Shown piece by piece: positions 34,941 through 44,225 of a stretch of DNA of 64,000 nt (its first letter is position 1; the number at the start of each line of letters is the position of its first letter). The position numbers and the translations under genes are program-made. Origin of the DNA: JAYFNU01 sp964460755. GTDB taxonomy: Bacteria > Bacillota > Clostridia > Oscillospirales > Ruminococcaceae. The notes under the pieces were generated by a model. That model saw only the letters and a program-made list of their open reading frames with translations, did no database searches and was not told the DNA's origin. The stretch lies in the NCBI GenBank assembly GCA_964460755.1, contig CAYWQL010000001.1, positions 60,232 through 124,231 on the forward strand, written 5' to 3'.

Positions 34941-35923
34941 AGATAATTATCGACGGCTTTGGCGGCGACAACGCGCCGCTGGAAATTCTTCGGGGCGTTT
35001 CTATGGCGAAGGAGTACGGCGAAAGCCTTGCCGTCACGGGCGACGTTGCGGCGATGGAAGAGTGCGCGAGGGAGAACGGAATAGACATAAAGGGTATTGA
35101 GCTTATTCCCGCGGCTTCGGTTATGGATATGCACGACGACGCAAAGCTTGTTTTGAAGCAAAAGGCGGACAGCTCTATGGGCGTCGGGTTAAAAGCTGTC
35201 GCAGACGGCGCGGCGGACGCATTCGTCAGCGCGGGCTCGACGGCGGCGCTGTTTATGGGAGCGACGATGATTGTCAAGCGCTTGAAGGGCATAAAGCGTC
35301 CCGCGCTTGGCACGGTTATTCCCCATGTCGACGGCTATTTCTTTTTGATTGACTGCGGCGCGAACGTCGAATGCCGCCCCGAAATGCTCGAGCAGTTCGG
35401 GGTTATGGGCTCGATTTATATGAAACGGGTGTTGAATATAGAGAATCCGCGCGTCGGACTTGCGAACAACGGCGCGGAGGACTCTAAGGGAACCGAGCTT
35501 CAAATTGAGGCGTACAAGCTGCTGAAGGCTAATAAGTCGATTAATTTTATCGGCAACGTTGAAGGACGGGATATTCCGCTTGGCGCCTGCGAGGTGGTCG
35601 TAGCCGACGGCTTTACGGGCAACCTTATTTTGAAAACCATCGAGGGCTTCGGCATAGCAATATTTAAAAAGCTGAAAGACGTGTTTTATTCGAGCACGGC
35701 GACCAAGCTTGCCGCGGCGGCGCTAAAGCCCGCGTTAAAGGGCTTTAAGGACAGTATGGACTATTCCAAGTTCGGCGGAGCGCCGATTATCGGACTTACG
35801 AAGCCGGTTATCAAGGCTCACGGAAGCTCCAACGCCGAGGCGATAAAAAACTCGATTAATCAGGCGATTTTGTGGAGCCGTTCGGGCGTGACCGAAGCTA
35901 TCGAAGCGGCGGTAAAGGAATAA
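34937..35923 (+). CDS. plsX: phosphate acyltransferase
   Basis: A 328-residue enzyme that makes acyl-phosphate from acyl-ACP for phosphatidic acid synthesis. IDGFGGDNAPLEILRG at the N-terminus, AFVSAGSTAALFMGA, ALGTVIPHV and GNVEGRDIPLGACEVVVADGFTGNLILKTIEG are family motifs. ATGA overlap with trmFO. In many Firmicutes fabD, fabG and acpP stand between plsX and rnc; here rnc follows after 13 bases. Confidence 0.96.
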   Translation: MKIIIDGFGGDNAPLEILRGVSMAKEYGESLAVTGDVAAMEECARENGIDIKGIELIPAASVMDMHDDAKLVLKQKADSSMGVGLKAVADGAADAFVSAGSTAALFMGATMIVKRLKGIKRPALGTVIPHVDGYFFLIDCGANVECRPEMLEQFGVMGSIYMKRVLNIENPRVGLANNGAEDSKGTELQIEAYKLLKANKSINFIGNVEGRDIPLGACEVVVADGFTGNLILKTIEGFGIAIFKKLKDVFYSSTATKLAAAALKPALKGFKDSMDYSKFGGAPIIGLTKPVIKAHGSSNAEAIKNSINQAILWSRSGVTEAIEAAVKE

Positions 35924-35936
35924 AAGAGGAAAGATA

Positions 35937-36611
35937 ATGAGCGACATTGAGAAAAAAATAGGATATACCTACGGCGATATTTCACTGCTTGACGAAGCGC
36001 TGACTCATTCAAGCTACGCGAATGAGCACGGCTTGGACAGAATTGAATGCAACGAAAGATTAGAGTTTTTGGGAGATTCGGTTTTGTCGGTCGTCGTGAC
36101 CGATTATCTTTTCGCAAGACGTCCGAAGCTGCCCGAAGGAGAGCTCACTAAAATGAGGGCGAGCCTTGTTTGCGAGACTACCCTTTCAAAGTTCGCGAAC
36201 GAAATCAAGCTCGGTGAAAGCATTAAGCTCGGCAACGGAGAAATCAAGAACGGCGGGGCGACTCGCGCGTCGATTTTGGCGGACTGCTTCGAGGCGCTTA
36301 TCGCGTCGATTTATCTCGACGGCGGCATAGAACCCGCGCGGTGCTTTATAATGCGATTCGTTAAAAACGAGCTTCGCCATCACGACGAAACGGTGCGCGA
36401 CTATAAAACCGAGCTTCAGGAGGTTATTCAGCGCAATCCTGAGGAAAAGGTAAAATACGTTCTCGTTTCGGAGGACGGTCCAGACCACGACAAGTCCTTC
36501 ACGGTCGAGGTTCATCTAAACTCGAACGTAATCGGCCGCGGCGTCGGACGCAGTAAAAAGCAGGCGGAGCAGAACGCCGCAAAAGAAGCTCTTGCGCTTA
36601 TGGGGCTTTGA
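35937..36611 (+). CDS. rnc: ribonuclease III
   Basis: A 224-residue endonuclease that cuts double-stranded RNA, including the rRNA precursor. The signature ERLEFLGDSVL is at residues 40-50 with the acidic catalytic residues Glu43 and Asp47, and the second acidic pair is in ADCFEALIASIYLDGG. The C-terminal double-stranded RNA-binding domain (DYKTELQEVIQ to KKQAEQNAAKEALALMGL) is complete. Slightly shorter than the average bacterial enzyme at the N-terminus. Confidence 0.97.
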   Translation: MSDIEKKIGYTYGDISLLDEALTHSSYANEHGLDRIECNERLEFLGDSVLSVVVTDYLFARRPKLPEGELTKMRASLVCETTLSKFANEIKLGESIKLGNGEIKNGGATRASILADCFEALIASIYLDGGIEPARCFIMRFVKNELRHHDETVRDYKTELQEVIQRNPEEKVKYVLVSEDGPDHDKSFTVEVHLNSNVIGRGVGRSKKQAEQNAAKEALALMGL

Positions 36612-37618
36612 TGAAAAGACACGCGAATTTGTCGATTTTCGTTCCTCACGTCGGCTGCCCCAACCAGTGCGTTTTTTGCAATCAGCGGCGGATTTCGGGC
36701 GCAATTAGCGCGCCGACCGCCGACGAGGTAACAAGGCTTTGCGATGAGTTTCTTCCGCAAAAGGGAGAGGGGAACGGTACGGAAATCGCCTTTTTCGGCG
36801 GAAGCTTTACAGCTATCGACCGCGAATATATGACGGCTCTTTTGGCGGCGGCATATCCGTTTGTTGAAGCAAAACGCGCCGTTGGAATAAGAATTTCTAC
36901 CCGTCCGGACGCTATCGACGACGAAATACTGACGATATTAAGGCGCTACGGCGTTTCGGCAATCGAGCTTGGCGCCCAGAGCATGGACGACGAAATACTT
37001 CGTCTTAACAAGCGCGGGCATAAGGCGTCGGACGTTGAGGCGGCGAGCGAGAGAATAAAAAGCTTTGGCGGGTTTTCGCTTGGACTTCAGATGATGGAGG
37101 GTATGTACGGCGACAAAAATCCTAAGAAAACGGCAAAAGAAACGGCAGCGGAGTTTATTCGCCTTAAGCCTCTAACGGTTCGGATTTATCCGACAATCGT
37201 TGTCGAGGACACAGAGCTTTATGATTTATATAAAGCGGGCAAATACAAGCCCCTTTCGGTCGATGAGGCGGCGGCAATTACAGCGGAGCTTCTTATGGAT
37301 TTCGAGAGCGCTGAAATTAACGTTATCCGCGTCGGACTTCACGCCGACGAGTCGATAACAAAGAGCGCGGCGGCAGGTCCCTTTCACCCCGCCTTCGGCG
37401 AAATTTGTTATTCACTCGTGATGAGGAAAAAAATTGAAGAAGCGATAAAAAAATATAACGGCGACAAGAGCAAAATCACGGTTGTAATCAATCGCAGGGA
37501 TTTGAGCAAAACGCAGGGACATAGGAAAAGCAATCTTGCCTATTTTAGCGAAAAGGGCATTGCTCTGAAGGTTGAAATCGACGAGAAAATGTCCGAGGGC
37601 GAAATAAGACTTACATAA
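36611..37618 (+). CDS. radical SAM protein, short Elp3-like family
   Basis: A 335-residue radical SAM protein. VGCPNQCVFCNQR holds the CxxxCxxC cluster ligands (Cys16, Cys20, Cys23); FFGGSFTAID, STRPDAID and GAQSMDDEIL are the usual SAM-binding and barrel motifs. It resembles the radical SAM half of Elp3 but has no acetyltransferase domain. In Firmicutes this gene often stands between rnc and smc. Its reaction is unknown to me, possibly RNA modification. The ATG overlaps the rnc stop (TGATG). Confidence 0.85.
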   Translation: MKRHANLSIFVPHVGCPNQCVFCNQRRISGAISAPTADEVTRLCDEFLPQKGEGNGTEIAFFGGSFTAIDREYMTALLAAAYPFVEAKRAVGIRISTRPDAIDDEILTILRRYGVSAIELGAQSMDDEILRLNKRGHKASDVEAASERIKSFGGFSLGLQMMEGMYGDKNPKKTAKETAAEFIRLKPLTVRIYPTIVVEDTELYDLYKAGKYKPLSVDEAAAITAELLMDFESAEINVIRVGLHADESITKSAAAGPFHPAFGEICYSLVMRKKIEEAIKKYNGDKSKITVVINRRDLSKTQGHRKSNLAYFSEKGIALKVEIDEKMSEGEIRLT

Positions 37619-37646
37619 AGAAATTATCTTTAAAGGGGAAACGGCT

Positions 37647-40600
37647 TTGCATCTAAAGTATATTGAAATTCAGGGTTTTAAATCTTTTCCCGACAAGGTG
37701 AGGCTCGGCTTTGAAACGGGGCTTACAGGTATTGTCGGACCGAACGGAAGCGGAAAGAGCAATATAAGCGACGCGGTTCGTTGGGTTTTGGGCGAGCAGT
37801 CGAGTAAGTCGCTTCGCGGCGGAAAGATGGAGGACGTCATCTTCGGCGGCACCCAGATGCGAAAGCCGATGGGCTTTGCGCAGGTTTCGCTGTGTCTTGA
37901 AAACTCCGACGAGAAAATAAAGGATTTGGGCAACGAGATAGTCGCTACCCGTCGGTATTATCGAAGCGGCGACAGCGAATATCTCTTAAACGGTTCCACC
38001 GTAAGGCTTCGTGATATTCGCGAGACCTTTATGGACACAGGGCTTGGCCGCGACGGTTATTCTATCATCGGTCAGGGACGCATAGCCGAAATAGTTAATT
38101 CCAAAAGCGAGGAGCGACGCGAGATATTCGAGGAGGCCTCGGGAATAGCGAAGTACCGTTTCCGCAAGACCGAAGCCGAGCGAAAGCTCGACGCGGCTAA
38201 CGATAACCTCGCCCGTCTTCGCGATATTGTCGACGAGCTTGAAGCTCGTGTCGGCCCGCTTGAAGAGCAGAGCAAAAAAGCCAAGCAGTTCATAGAGCTT
38301 TCCGAAGAAAAGAAAAGCCTTGAAATAACCTATTATTGCGACATAATCGCGAGCGCAAAGGAAAAGCTTCGGCTTCAGGACGACAAAATAGCCATTTCCA
38401 AACAGGATTACGATGCTATTGAGCAAAAGGTTGAGGAGCTAAACGCCGCGGTCGACAACCTGTTTAACGAGAATAATATGCTTCAGGCGAACACCAATTC
38501 CTATAACGCCGAAATAGTGGAAATCGCAGAGAGCATTTCAAAAATCGAGAGCGAAAATGCCGTAAGGCAGAATGATATTGAGCACGCGAACGAGCAGCTC
38601 GCGACCCTCAACGACGAACGCGGAAGCCTTTCGAAGGACGAGAACAGCCTTGCCGAGGAGATAAGCGGAAAGCGTCTTGCCATCGACAGCAAGAGGGTCG
38701 AGGTCGAAGCGCTTGACAAGATAATAGCCGAGAGTGAGCGAGAGCTCTTTGAGCTTGTCGAAAACAACGAATCGAGCGACCAAAAGAGGGTTAAAACGCT
38801 TAAGCGTCTTAACGAGGTGCAAAACGAGATAACCGACCTTAAGGTGGAATCGGTTGCGGCGACGTCTTCCATAGAAGCGCTAAACGCCCGAGAAAGCCAG
38901 ATTGTCGAACAGCTTTCAACCGTTGGCGAACGCCTTCTTGCGGCGAAAAAGGAAAAGGAGGAGAACGACAGGTATCTTCAAAGCCTTGTCGCCGATATAA
39001 ACGAGCACAACAACCGCTTCAACGGCTTCAAGATGAAACGCGACAGCCGCGCGGCGAAGCGGGATGAGCTTGCCGCTCTTCTTGAAAAGAAAAACACGGA
39101 AATAAACGATACAAACCATCGCATAGAAGTCCTTAAGGATATGGACAAGTCTATGGACGGGTACGGACCGAGTGTCAAACGAGTAATCGAGGCGTCGGCT
39201 TCAAGAAGCCTTCGCGGAATAGTCGGCACGGTCGGCTCGCTCATCGTTATACAAAAGGGCTGCGAAATAGCCATAGAAACCGCCCTTGGCGCGGCGACGC
39301 AGAACGTAATCGTGGAGGACGAAACGAGCGCTAAACAGGCTATCGGTTTCTTAAAAGAAACAAGAGCGGGACGCGCGACCTTCCTGCCCATTGACACCAT
39401 AAAGCCATCGCATTTTGACGAACGCGGTGTCCTTCGCGACGACGGAGTTGTCGGGCTTGCGAGCGAGCTTGTCTCCTGCGACAATAGGTATGCCGACGTG
39501 ATAAGCAGTCTTCTTGGGCGCATAATCGTCGCGGAGGATTTGAATTCGGCGTCTGTGCTTGCCAAAAAGCTGAAATACCGTTTTCGCGTCGTCACTATGG
39601 ACGGTCAGGTTATCAACGCGGGCGGCTCCTATACGGGCGGTTTTACCTCCCGTCAGGCGGGCATATTCTCGCGCAAATTAGAAATAGAAAACCTTGAAAA
39701 AAAGGTTATTGATATTAAGTCGTCGACCGTCGAGCAGGCGAAGGAGCTTGAAACGATAAAGGCTGAAATTGTCGAGCTTGAAGCGGAAATGACGGCGATA
39801 AACAGCGATATAATTACCCTTGGCGAAGACAAAATACGCCTTGAAAGCGCGCTTGGGCCGCAGAATCGCGACGTCGCCGCGCTTGAGGAAAACGTCGAGC
39901 TTGGAAATAAAGAGCTTGAAAGTATAGCGACGAGCCGAGAGGAAAAGCGCGGTATCGTTACGAAAAACGACGGAGCGGTCGTCCTTCTGACCGACGAGGT
40001 CGAGCGGCTTTCGGCGGTCGTCGGGGCGGACGACGACAATGACGACGAGCTTATAAAGAGGAGAAACGAACTAAGCGAACTCATATCCTCACGAAAAATA
40101 TCGCGTGTTGAAATTCAAAAGGATATTGAGAACATAGAAAGCGGAATCGAACAGCTTTCTCGTCAGGGCTCTTCAGCGAACGACCGCGTGGCGAATATCG
40201 TTGAGATGATAGAAAAAATCACCGCTGAAAACGCCGAGCGCGAAAGGGTTATAGAGGAGCAAAAAAATGAGATAGAAGCCCTTCGCGAGAGGACGGAGCA
40301 AAGAAGGTTAGATATTGAAAACGGCGGCGAAGCCCGCAAGGTAAACGAACAGAGGATAGTCGAGCTTCGCGAGCAGAGCAACGAAATTGTAAAACAGCGT
40401 GAGCTTATAAGCAACGAGGCGGCGCGTCTTGACGAGCGCAAGGTTGCGCTTCAGGTCGAGTATGAGCGCTATGTCGCGCGGCTTTGGGAGGAATACGAGC
40501 TTGCCTTGGCGGAGGCGGAGGCGCTTTGCGTTCCCTTCGAGTCGGCAAGCGCTCTCCATTCGCAGGTAAGCTCAATTCGCTCAAAAATAAAGGCGCTTGG

Positions 40601-41213
40601 CAACGTCAACGTCGGCGCAATCGAGGAGTTTAAGGAGGTCAGCGAACGCTACGCCTTCTTGAGCGAACAGATAGTCGACGTCGAGAAATCCAAGGAAGAG
40701 CTTCTCAAATTAATAAGTGAGCTTGAAGCCGATATGAAGGTCATCTTTACAAAGAGCTTCAACGAAATCAACAACCAGTTCAGACGAGTTTTCGTCGAGC
40801 TGTTCGGCGGCGGAAGCGCAAACCTTTCGCTCACAGACGAAACCGAGGTTCTCGAAAGCGGAATTGAGCTTGACGTTCAGCCGCCCGGAAAGGTTATAAA
40901 GAACCTTTCGGCGCTGTCCGGAGGCGAGCAGGCGCTTGTCGCTATCGCGCTGTATTTTGCCATTCTTTCGGTCAACCCGTCGCCATTTTGTATTCTCGAC
41001 GAGATTGACAGCGCGCTCGACGAGTCGAACGTCGTTCGCTTCGCAAACTACATAAGTCACGTTATCGACAATACCCAGATTATCACCATAACCCACCGCA
41101 GGGGAACCATGGAGGCGGCTGATGTTCTCTATGGTGTAACCATGCAGGAGGAGGGCGTTTCAAAGGTGCTCAAGCTTGGTATTGAGGAAGCGCAGCTTGT
41201 AATAAGCAAATAA
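37647..41213 (+). CDS. smc: chromosome segregation protein SMC
   Basis: An 1188-residue condensin ATPase that compacts and separates chromosomes with ScpAB. The start is TTG at 37647 behind AAAGGGG, giving the standard MHLKYIEIQGFKSFPDK. Walker A is GPNGSGKS (31-38). Long coiled coils (about 170-500 and 680-1020) flank a hinge (about 510-670, SLRGIVGTVGSLI and GGSYTGGFTSRQAGIFSRK). The signature LSGGEQALVAIAL begins at residue 1090 and Walker B is FCILDEIDSALD with Asp1118 and Glu1119. Full length, no interruption. Confidence 0.98.
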   Translation: MHLKYIEIQGFKSFPDKVRLGFETGLTGIVGPNGSGKSNISDAVRWVLGEQSSKSLRGGKMEDVIFGGTQMRKPMGFAQVSLCLENSDEKIKDLGNEIVATRRYYRSGDSEYLLNGSTVRLRDIRETFMDTGLGRDGYSIIGQGRIAEIVNSKSEERREIFEEASGIAKYRFRKTEAERKLDAANDNLARLRDIVDELEARVGPLEEQSKKAKQFIELSEEKKSLEITYYCDIIASAKEKLRLQDDKIAISKQDYDAIEQKVEELNAAVDNLFNENNMLQANTNSYNAEIVEIAESISKIESENAVRQNDIEHANEQLATLNDERGSLSKDENSLAEEISGKRLAIDSKRVEVEALDKIIAESERELFELVENNESSDQKRVKTLKRLNEVQNEITDLKVESVAATSSIEALNARESQIVEQLSTVGERLLAAKKEKEENDRYLQSLVADINEHNNRFNGFKMKRDSRAAKRDELAALLEKKNTEINDTNHRIEVLKDMDKSMDGYGPSVKRVIEASASRSLRGIVGTVGSLIVIQKGCEIAIETALGAATQNVIVEDETSAKQAIGFLKETRAGRATFLPIDTIKPSHFDERGVLRDDGVVGLASELVSCDNRYADVISSLLGRIIVAEDLNSASVLAKKLKYRFRVVTMDGQVINAGGSYTGGFTSRQAGIFSRKLEIENLEKKVIDIKSSTVEQAKELETIKAEIVELEAEMTAINSDIITLGEDKIRLESALGPQNRDVAALEENVELGNKELESIATSREEKRGIVTKNDGAVVLLTDEVERLSAVVGADDDNDDELIKRRNELSELISSRKISRVEIQKDIENIESGIEQLSRQGSSANDRVANIVEMIEKITAENAERERVIEEQKNEIEALRERTEQRRLDIENGGEARKVNEQRIVELREQSNEIVKQRELISNEAARLDERKVALQVEYERYVARLWEEYELALAEAEALCVPFESASALHSQVSSIRSKIKALGNVNVGAIEEFKEVSERYAFLSEQIVDVEKSKEELLKLISELEADMKVIFTKSFNEINNQFRRVFVELFGGGSANLSLTDETEVLESGIELDVQPPGKVIKNLSALSGGEQALVAIALYFAILSVNPSPFCILDEIDSALDESNVVRFANYISHVIDNTQIITITHRRGTMEAADVLYGVTMQEEGVSKVLKLGIEEAQLVISK

Positions 41214-41227
41214 AGAGGAATTATCAC

Positions 41228-42112
41228 ATGGGATTTTTTGAAAAGCTTTCGCAAGGACTTAAAAAGACCCGCGACAATGTGGCGTACAGCTTTGCGGCGG
41301 GCAAGCTTTCCGACGAGTTTTATGATGAGCTTGAGGAAAGGCTGATTCTTGCCGACACGGGCGCCGAAACCGCGACGACCCTTGTTGACGAGCTTCGCGC
41401 TGTCGTTAAAGAAAAGCATATTCTCGACGGCGGTGAGGCGGTTAAGGAATTTAAGGAAATATGCGTTAAACGGCTTGAAACGGAAAGACCGCTTGATTTT
41501 TCGGGAAAGCCCGCCGTGATTATGCTTATCGGCGTAAACGGAGCGGGTAAAACAACGACGGCGGGAAAGCTTGCGAGTCTATATAAGTCCGAGGGCAAGA
41601 GCGTTATGCTTGCCGCGGCGGACACCTTCCGCGCGGCGGCGGTTGAGCAGCTTGACGTTTGGGCGAAAAGGAGCGACGTTGAAATAAAGACGGGGGCGAA
41701 CGACCCATCGGCTGTTATCTTTGACGCGGTCAGTTCCGCGAAGACGAAGGGAACCGATATCGTTATCGCCGACACGGCGGGACGTCTGCATACGAAGAAA
41801 AACCTTATGGAGGAGCTTTCAAAGATGTCGCGAATTATTAAAAAAGCCTCCGAAACGGCGTCGGTCGAAACCCTCTTGGTGCTCGACGCGATAACGGGGC
41901 AAAACGCGATAAATCAGGCGATGAGCTTTGCGGATTCCGCGGCGGTCAGCGGCATAGTTCTCACAAAGCTCGACGGAACCGCCAAGGGCGGCTCGGTGCT
42001 CGCGGTAAAGGAAAAGCTCGGCATTCCCGTGAGGTATATCGGCGTCGGCGAGGGAATAGACGACCTTTCGAATTTTGATGCGGCGGCGTTTTGCGACGCG
42101 CTTTTCGGTTAA
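41228..42112 (+). CDS. ftsY: signal recognition particle receptor FtsY
   Basis: A 294-residue SRP GTPase that docks ribosome-SRP complexes at the membrane. The short N-terminus lacks the acidic A domain of E. coli FtsY, as is usual in Firmicutes. GTPase motifs are GVNGAGKT (102-109), DTFRAAAVEQL, DTAGRLHTKKNLMEEL and TKLDGTAKGGS. It follows smc by 14 bases with an AGAGGA ribosome binding site, the conserved rnc-smc-ftsY order. Confidence 0.97.
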   Translation: MGFFEKLSQGLKKTRDNVAYSFAAGKLSDEFYDELEERLILADTGAETATTLVDELRAVVKEKHILDGGEAVKEFKEICVKRLETERPLDFSGKPAVIMLIGVNGAGKTTTAGKLASLYKSEGKSVMLAAADTFRAAAVEQLDVWAKRSDVEIKTGANDPSAVIFDAVSSAKTKGTDIVIADTAGRLHTKKNLMEELSKMSRIIKKASETASVETLLVLDAITGQNAINQAMSFADSAAVSGIVLTKLDGTAKGGSVLAVKEKLGIPVRYIGVGEGIDDLSNFDAAAFCDALFG

Positions 42113-42127
42113 GTATAAGGAGAAAAA

Positions 42128-42739
42128 ATGAAAGAATCGGTTTTTGTTGTTGCTACGAATAACCTCAACAAGCTTTCGGAAATACGGGCGATTTTAAAAT
42201 CGGTCGGCTGCGACTGCGTTTCGCTGAAGGAAGCGGGGGTTGATATCGACGTCGAGGAAAACGGCGCCACAATTATGGAAAACTCATATATCAAGGCGAA
42301 GGCGGTTTTTGATATAGTCAAGAAGCCTGTTATCGCGGACGACACGGGGCTTTTCGTCGACGCGCTCGACGGGGAGCCGGGAGTTTATACAGCGCGGTAC
42401 GCGGGCGACGACCACGACTACAACAAGGGGGTCGACAAGCTTCTTTCAAAGCTTGAAAGCCTAAAAAAGAGCGAGGACAGAAGGGCGCGCTTTTTGTCAA
42501 CGGCGACGGCGATACTTGAGGACGGCTCGGTTGTTCAGGCGACGGGCGCAGTCGAGGGCTTTATTGGCTTTGAACGCAGGGGAGACGCCGGCTTCGGTTA
42601 TGACCCGGTGTTCTGGCTTTTCAACAACCAAAGCCTTGCGGAAATTTCACCCGATAAGAAGAATGCAATCAGCCATAGAGGAAGAAGCATAAGAAAGCTT
42701 GTGTTTTTGCTTCGCGGCATAAAAAGAGTAAGAGGATAA
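42128..42739 (+). CDS. rdgB: XTP/dITP diphosphatase
   Basis: A 203-residue Ham1/RdgB pyrophosphatase that clears non-canonical purine nucleotides. VVATNNLNKLSEIRAIL, ENSYIKAKAVFDIVKKPVIADDTGLFVDALDGEPGVYTARYAG and GFGYDPVFW are the substrate and metal motifs. The last residues (RKLVFLLRGIKRVRG) are basic. It starts with ATG after AAGGAGA. Confidence 0.95.
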   Translation: MKESVFVVATNNLNKLSEIRAILKSVGCDCVSLKEAGVDIDVEENGATIMENSYIKAKAVFDIVKKPVIADDTGLFVDALDGEPGVYTARYAGDDHDYNKGVDKLLSKLESLKKSEDRRARFLSTATAILEDGSVVQATGAVEGFIGFERRGDAGFGYDPVFWLFNNQSLAEISPDKKNAISHRGRSIRKLVFLLRGIKRVRG

Positions 42740-42741
42740 AT

Positions 42742-43029
42742 ATGATAACAAGCAAACAAAGAGCCGAGCTTCGCAAGCACGCGAACACTCTGGAAACGGT
42801 ATATTACATCGGCAAAGACGGCATAGACGAGCAGGTCGAAAAGGGAGTGGGCGAGGCGCTTAAGGCGCGAGAGCTCATCAAGCTGAAGGTGCAGGAAAAT
42901 TCGTTGTATTCCGCAAAGGAAGCGTGCGCCGAGCTTTGCGAAAAGCTTTCGGCAGAGCCGGTTCAGGTTATCGGCAAAAGATTCGTAATTTATAAAAGAA
43001 ACAAGAAAATTGACGCCTACGGTATTTAA
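42742..43029 (+). CDS. yhbY: YhbY/CRM-domain RNA-binding protein
   Basis: A 95-residue single CRM-domain protein associated with 50S subunit assembly. LRKHANTLETVYYIGKDGIDEQVEKGVGEALKARELIKLKVQEN is diagnostic, and VIGKRFVIYKR closes the domain (GxxF/GxxI loop). Two bases separate it from rdgB; the yhbY-nadD-yqeK order is typical of Firmicutes. Confidence 0.93.
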   Translation: MITSKQRAELRKHANTLETVYYIGKDGIDEQVEKGVGEALKARELIKLKVQENSLYSAKEACAELCEKLSAEPVQVIGKRFVIYKRNKKIDAYGI

Positions 43030-43032
43030 AAA

Positions 43033-43635
43033 ATGAAAAAAATTCTTCTGTACGGCGGGGCGTTTAATCCTCCGCATATAGGACACGAGTTTTTACTAAA
43101 AAGCGCCATTGAAGCGATAAAGCCCGACCTGACTCTCGTTGTTCCATCTTCGGTTTCACCGCACAAGCACAACGCGGCGGTTCCCTTTTTCGACCGCTTC
43201 GTTATGGCTAAAACCTTTTTGAAGTGCGGCGAAAACGTCAGGGTAAGCGGAATAGAGAAAGCGGGAAAGCACCAAAAAAGCTATACCCTTAAAACGGTTC
43301 GTCGACTTAAGAAAAAGTATAAGGATGCAAAGATTTATATACTTATCGGAAGCGATATGCTGACCTCCTTCGACGAATGGCATCGTTACCGTCGGCTTTT
43401 GAGCGAGGCGGTTATTGTCGCGGCGTCGAGGGACGACCTTGACGACCAAAGGGCCGACGAGGCGGCGAAAAGGCTTAAGCGCGACGGCGGCGACATAAGG
43501 GTGCTGAGGATTAAGCCCATCGAAATGAGCTCGACCGAAATTCGCGAAAGAATATTTCGCAAACAGGACGTTAAAGGCTTTTTAAGCGACGAGGTCGAAA
43601 GGTATATATCAAAAAGAAATTTATATGAGGTGTAA
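43033..43635 (+). CDS. nadD: nicotinate-nucleotide adenylyltransferase
   Basis: A 200-residue enzyme that makes nicotinate adenine dinucleotide in NAD synthesis. The nucleotidyltransferase motif GGAFNPPHIGH is at the N-terminus and the second motif IEMSSTEIRERI near the C-terminus. It lies 3 bases after yhbY and has no clear ribosome binding site of its own (TATTTAAAAA before ATG), so translation may be coupled to yhbY. Confidence 0.95.
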   Translation: MKKILLYGGAFNPPHIGHEFLLKSAIEAIKPDLTLVVPSSVSPHKHNAAVPFFDRFVMAKTFLKCGENVRVSGIEKAGKHQKSYTLKTVRRLKKKYKDAKIYILIGSDMLTSFDEWHRYRRLLSEAVIVAASRDDLDDQRADEAAKRLKRDGGDIRVLRIKPIEMSSTEIRERIFRKQDVKGFLSDEVERYISKRNLYEV

Positions 43636-43646
43636 GGAGAAGGACG

Positions 43647-44225
43647 ATGACGTCGAACGAGGCGAGAAGCTTTGCAAGGGAAAACCAGTCGGACGAGCGC
43701 TTTAACCATACCGAGGGCGTGGCGCGCGCGGCGGCTATGCTCGCCGAGTTATACGGCGAGGACGTCGAACGGGCAAAGAGAGCGGCTTTTTTACACGACG
43801 CGCTCAAGGAATGGGATAAGGGCGATTTATTGCAAATGATAAGGCGCTCTGATATAATTGACAGCAAGACCGTCGAGGATTGTCCGAAGATTTATCACGC
43901 CTTTGCGGGCGGCGTTTACGCGAAGGAAACACTTGGCTTGGACGACGAAACGGCGAACGCCATTATGTATCACACAACGGGGCGATATGGGATGTCGCGG
44001 CTTGAAAAAATCGTTATGCTTGCTGATTACATATCCGAGGAACGTGATTTTAAGGGTGTTGACGAGGTTCGCGCGGCGGCGAAGAGCTCGCTTGACGAGG
44101 CGTGCCTTATGGCTTCGCGAAATTTAGTCATACATCTGCTTATAATGTACAAAAAGGTAAATAAATATTCTATCGACGCATATAACTACTTCGTCGAGCT
44201 TAAAGGAGAGAACGGCAATGTCTAA
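43647..44225 (+). CDS. yqeK: YqeK-type HD phosphohydrolase
   Basis: A 192-residue HD-domain protein; characterised members are symmetrical diadenosine tetraphosphatases (Ap4A to two ADP). FNHTEGVARAAAMLAELYG, AAFLHDALKEW (the HD pair) and MYHTTGRYGMSRLEKIVMLADYISEERDF are family motifs. The ribosome binding site is AAGGAG. The end overlaps the LCP gene by 8 bases. Confidence 0.92.
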   Translation: MTSNEARSFARENQSDERFNHTEGVARAAAMLAELYGEDVERAKRAAFLHDALKEWDKGDLLQMIRRSDIIDSKTVEDCPKIYHAFAGGVYAKETLGLDDETANAIMYHTTGRYGMSRLEKIVMLADYISEERDFKGVDEVRAAAKSSLDEACLMASRNLVIHLLIMYKKVNKYSIDAYNYFVELKGENGNV

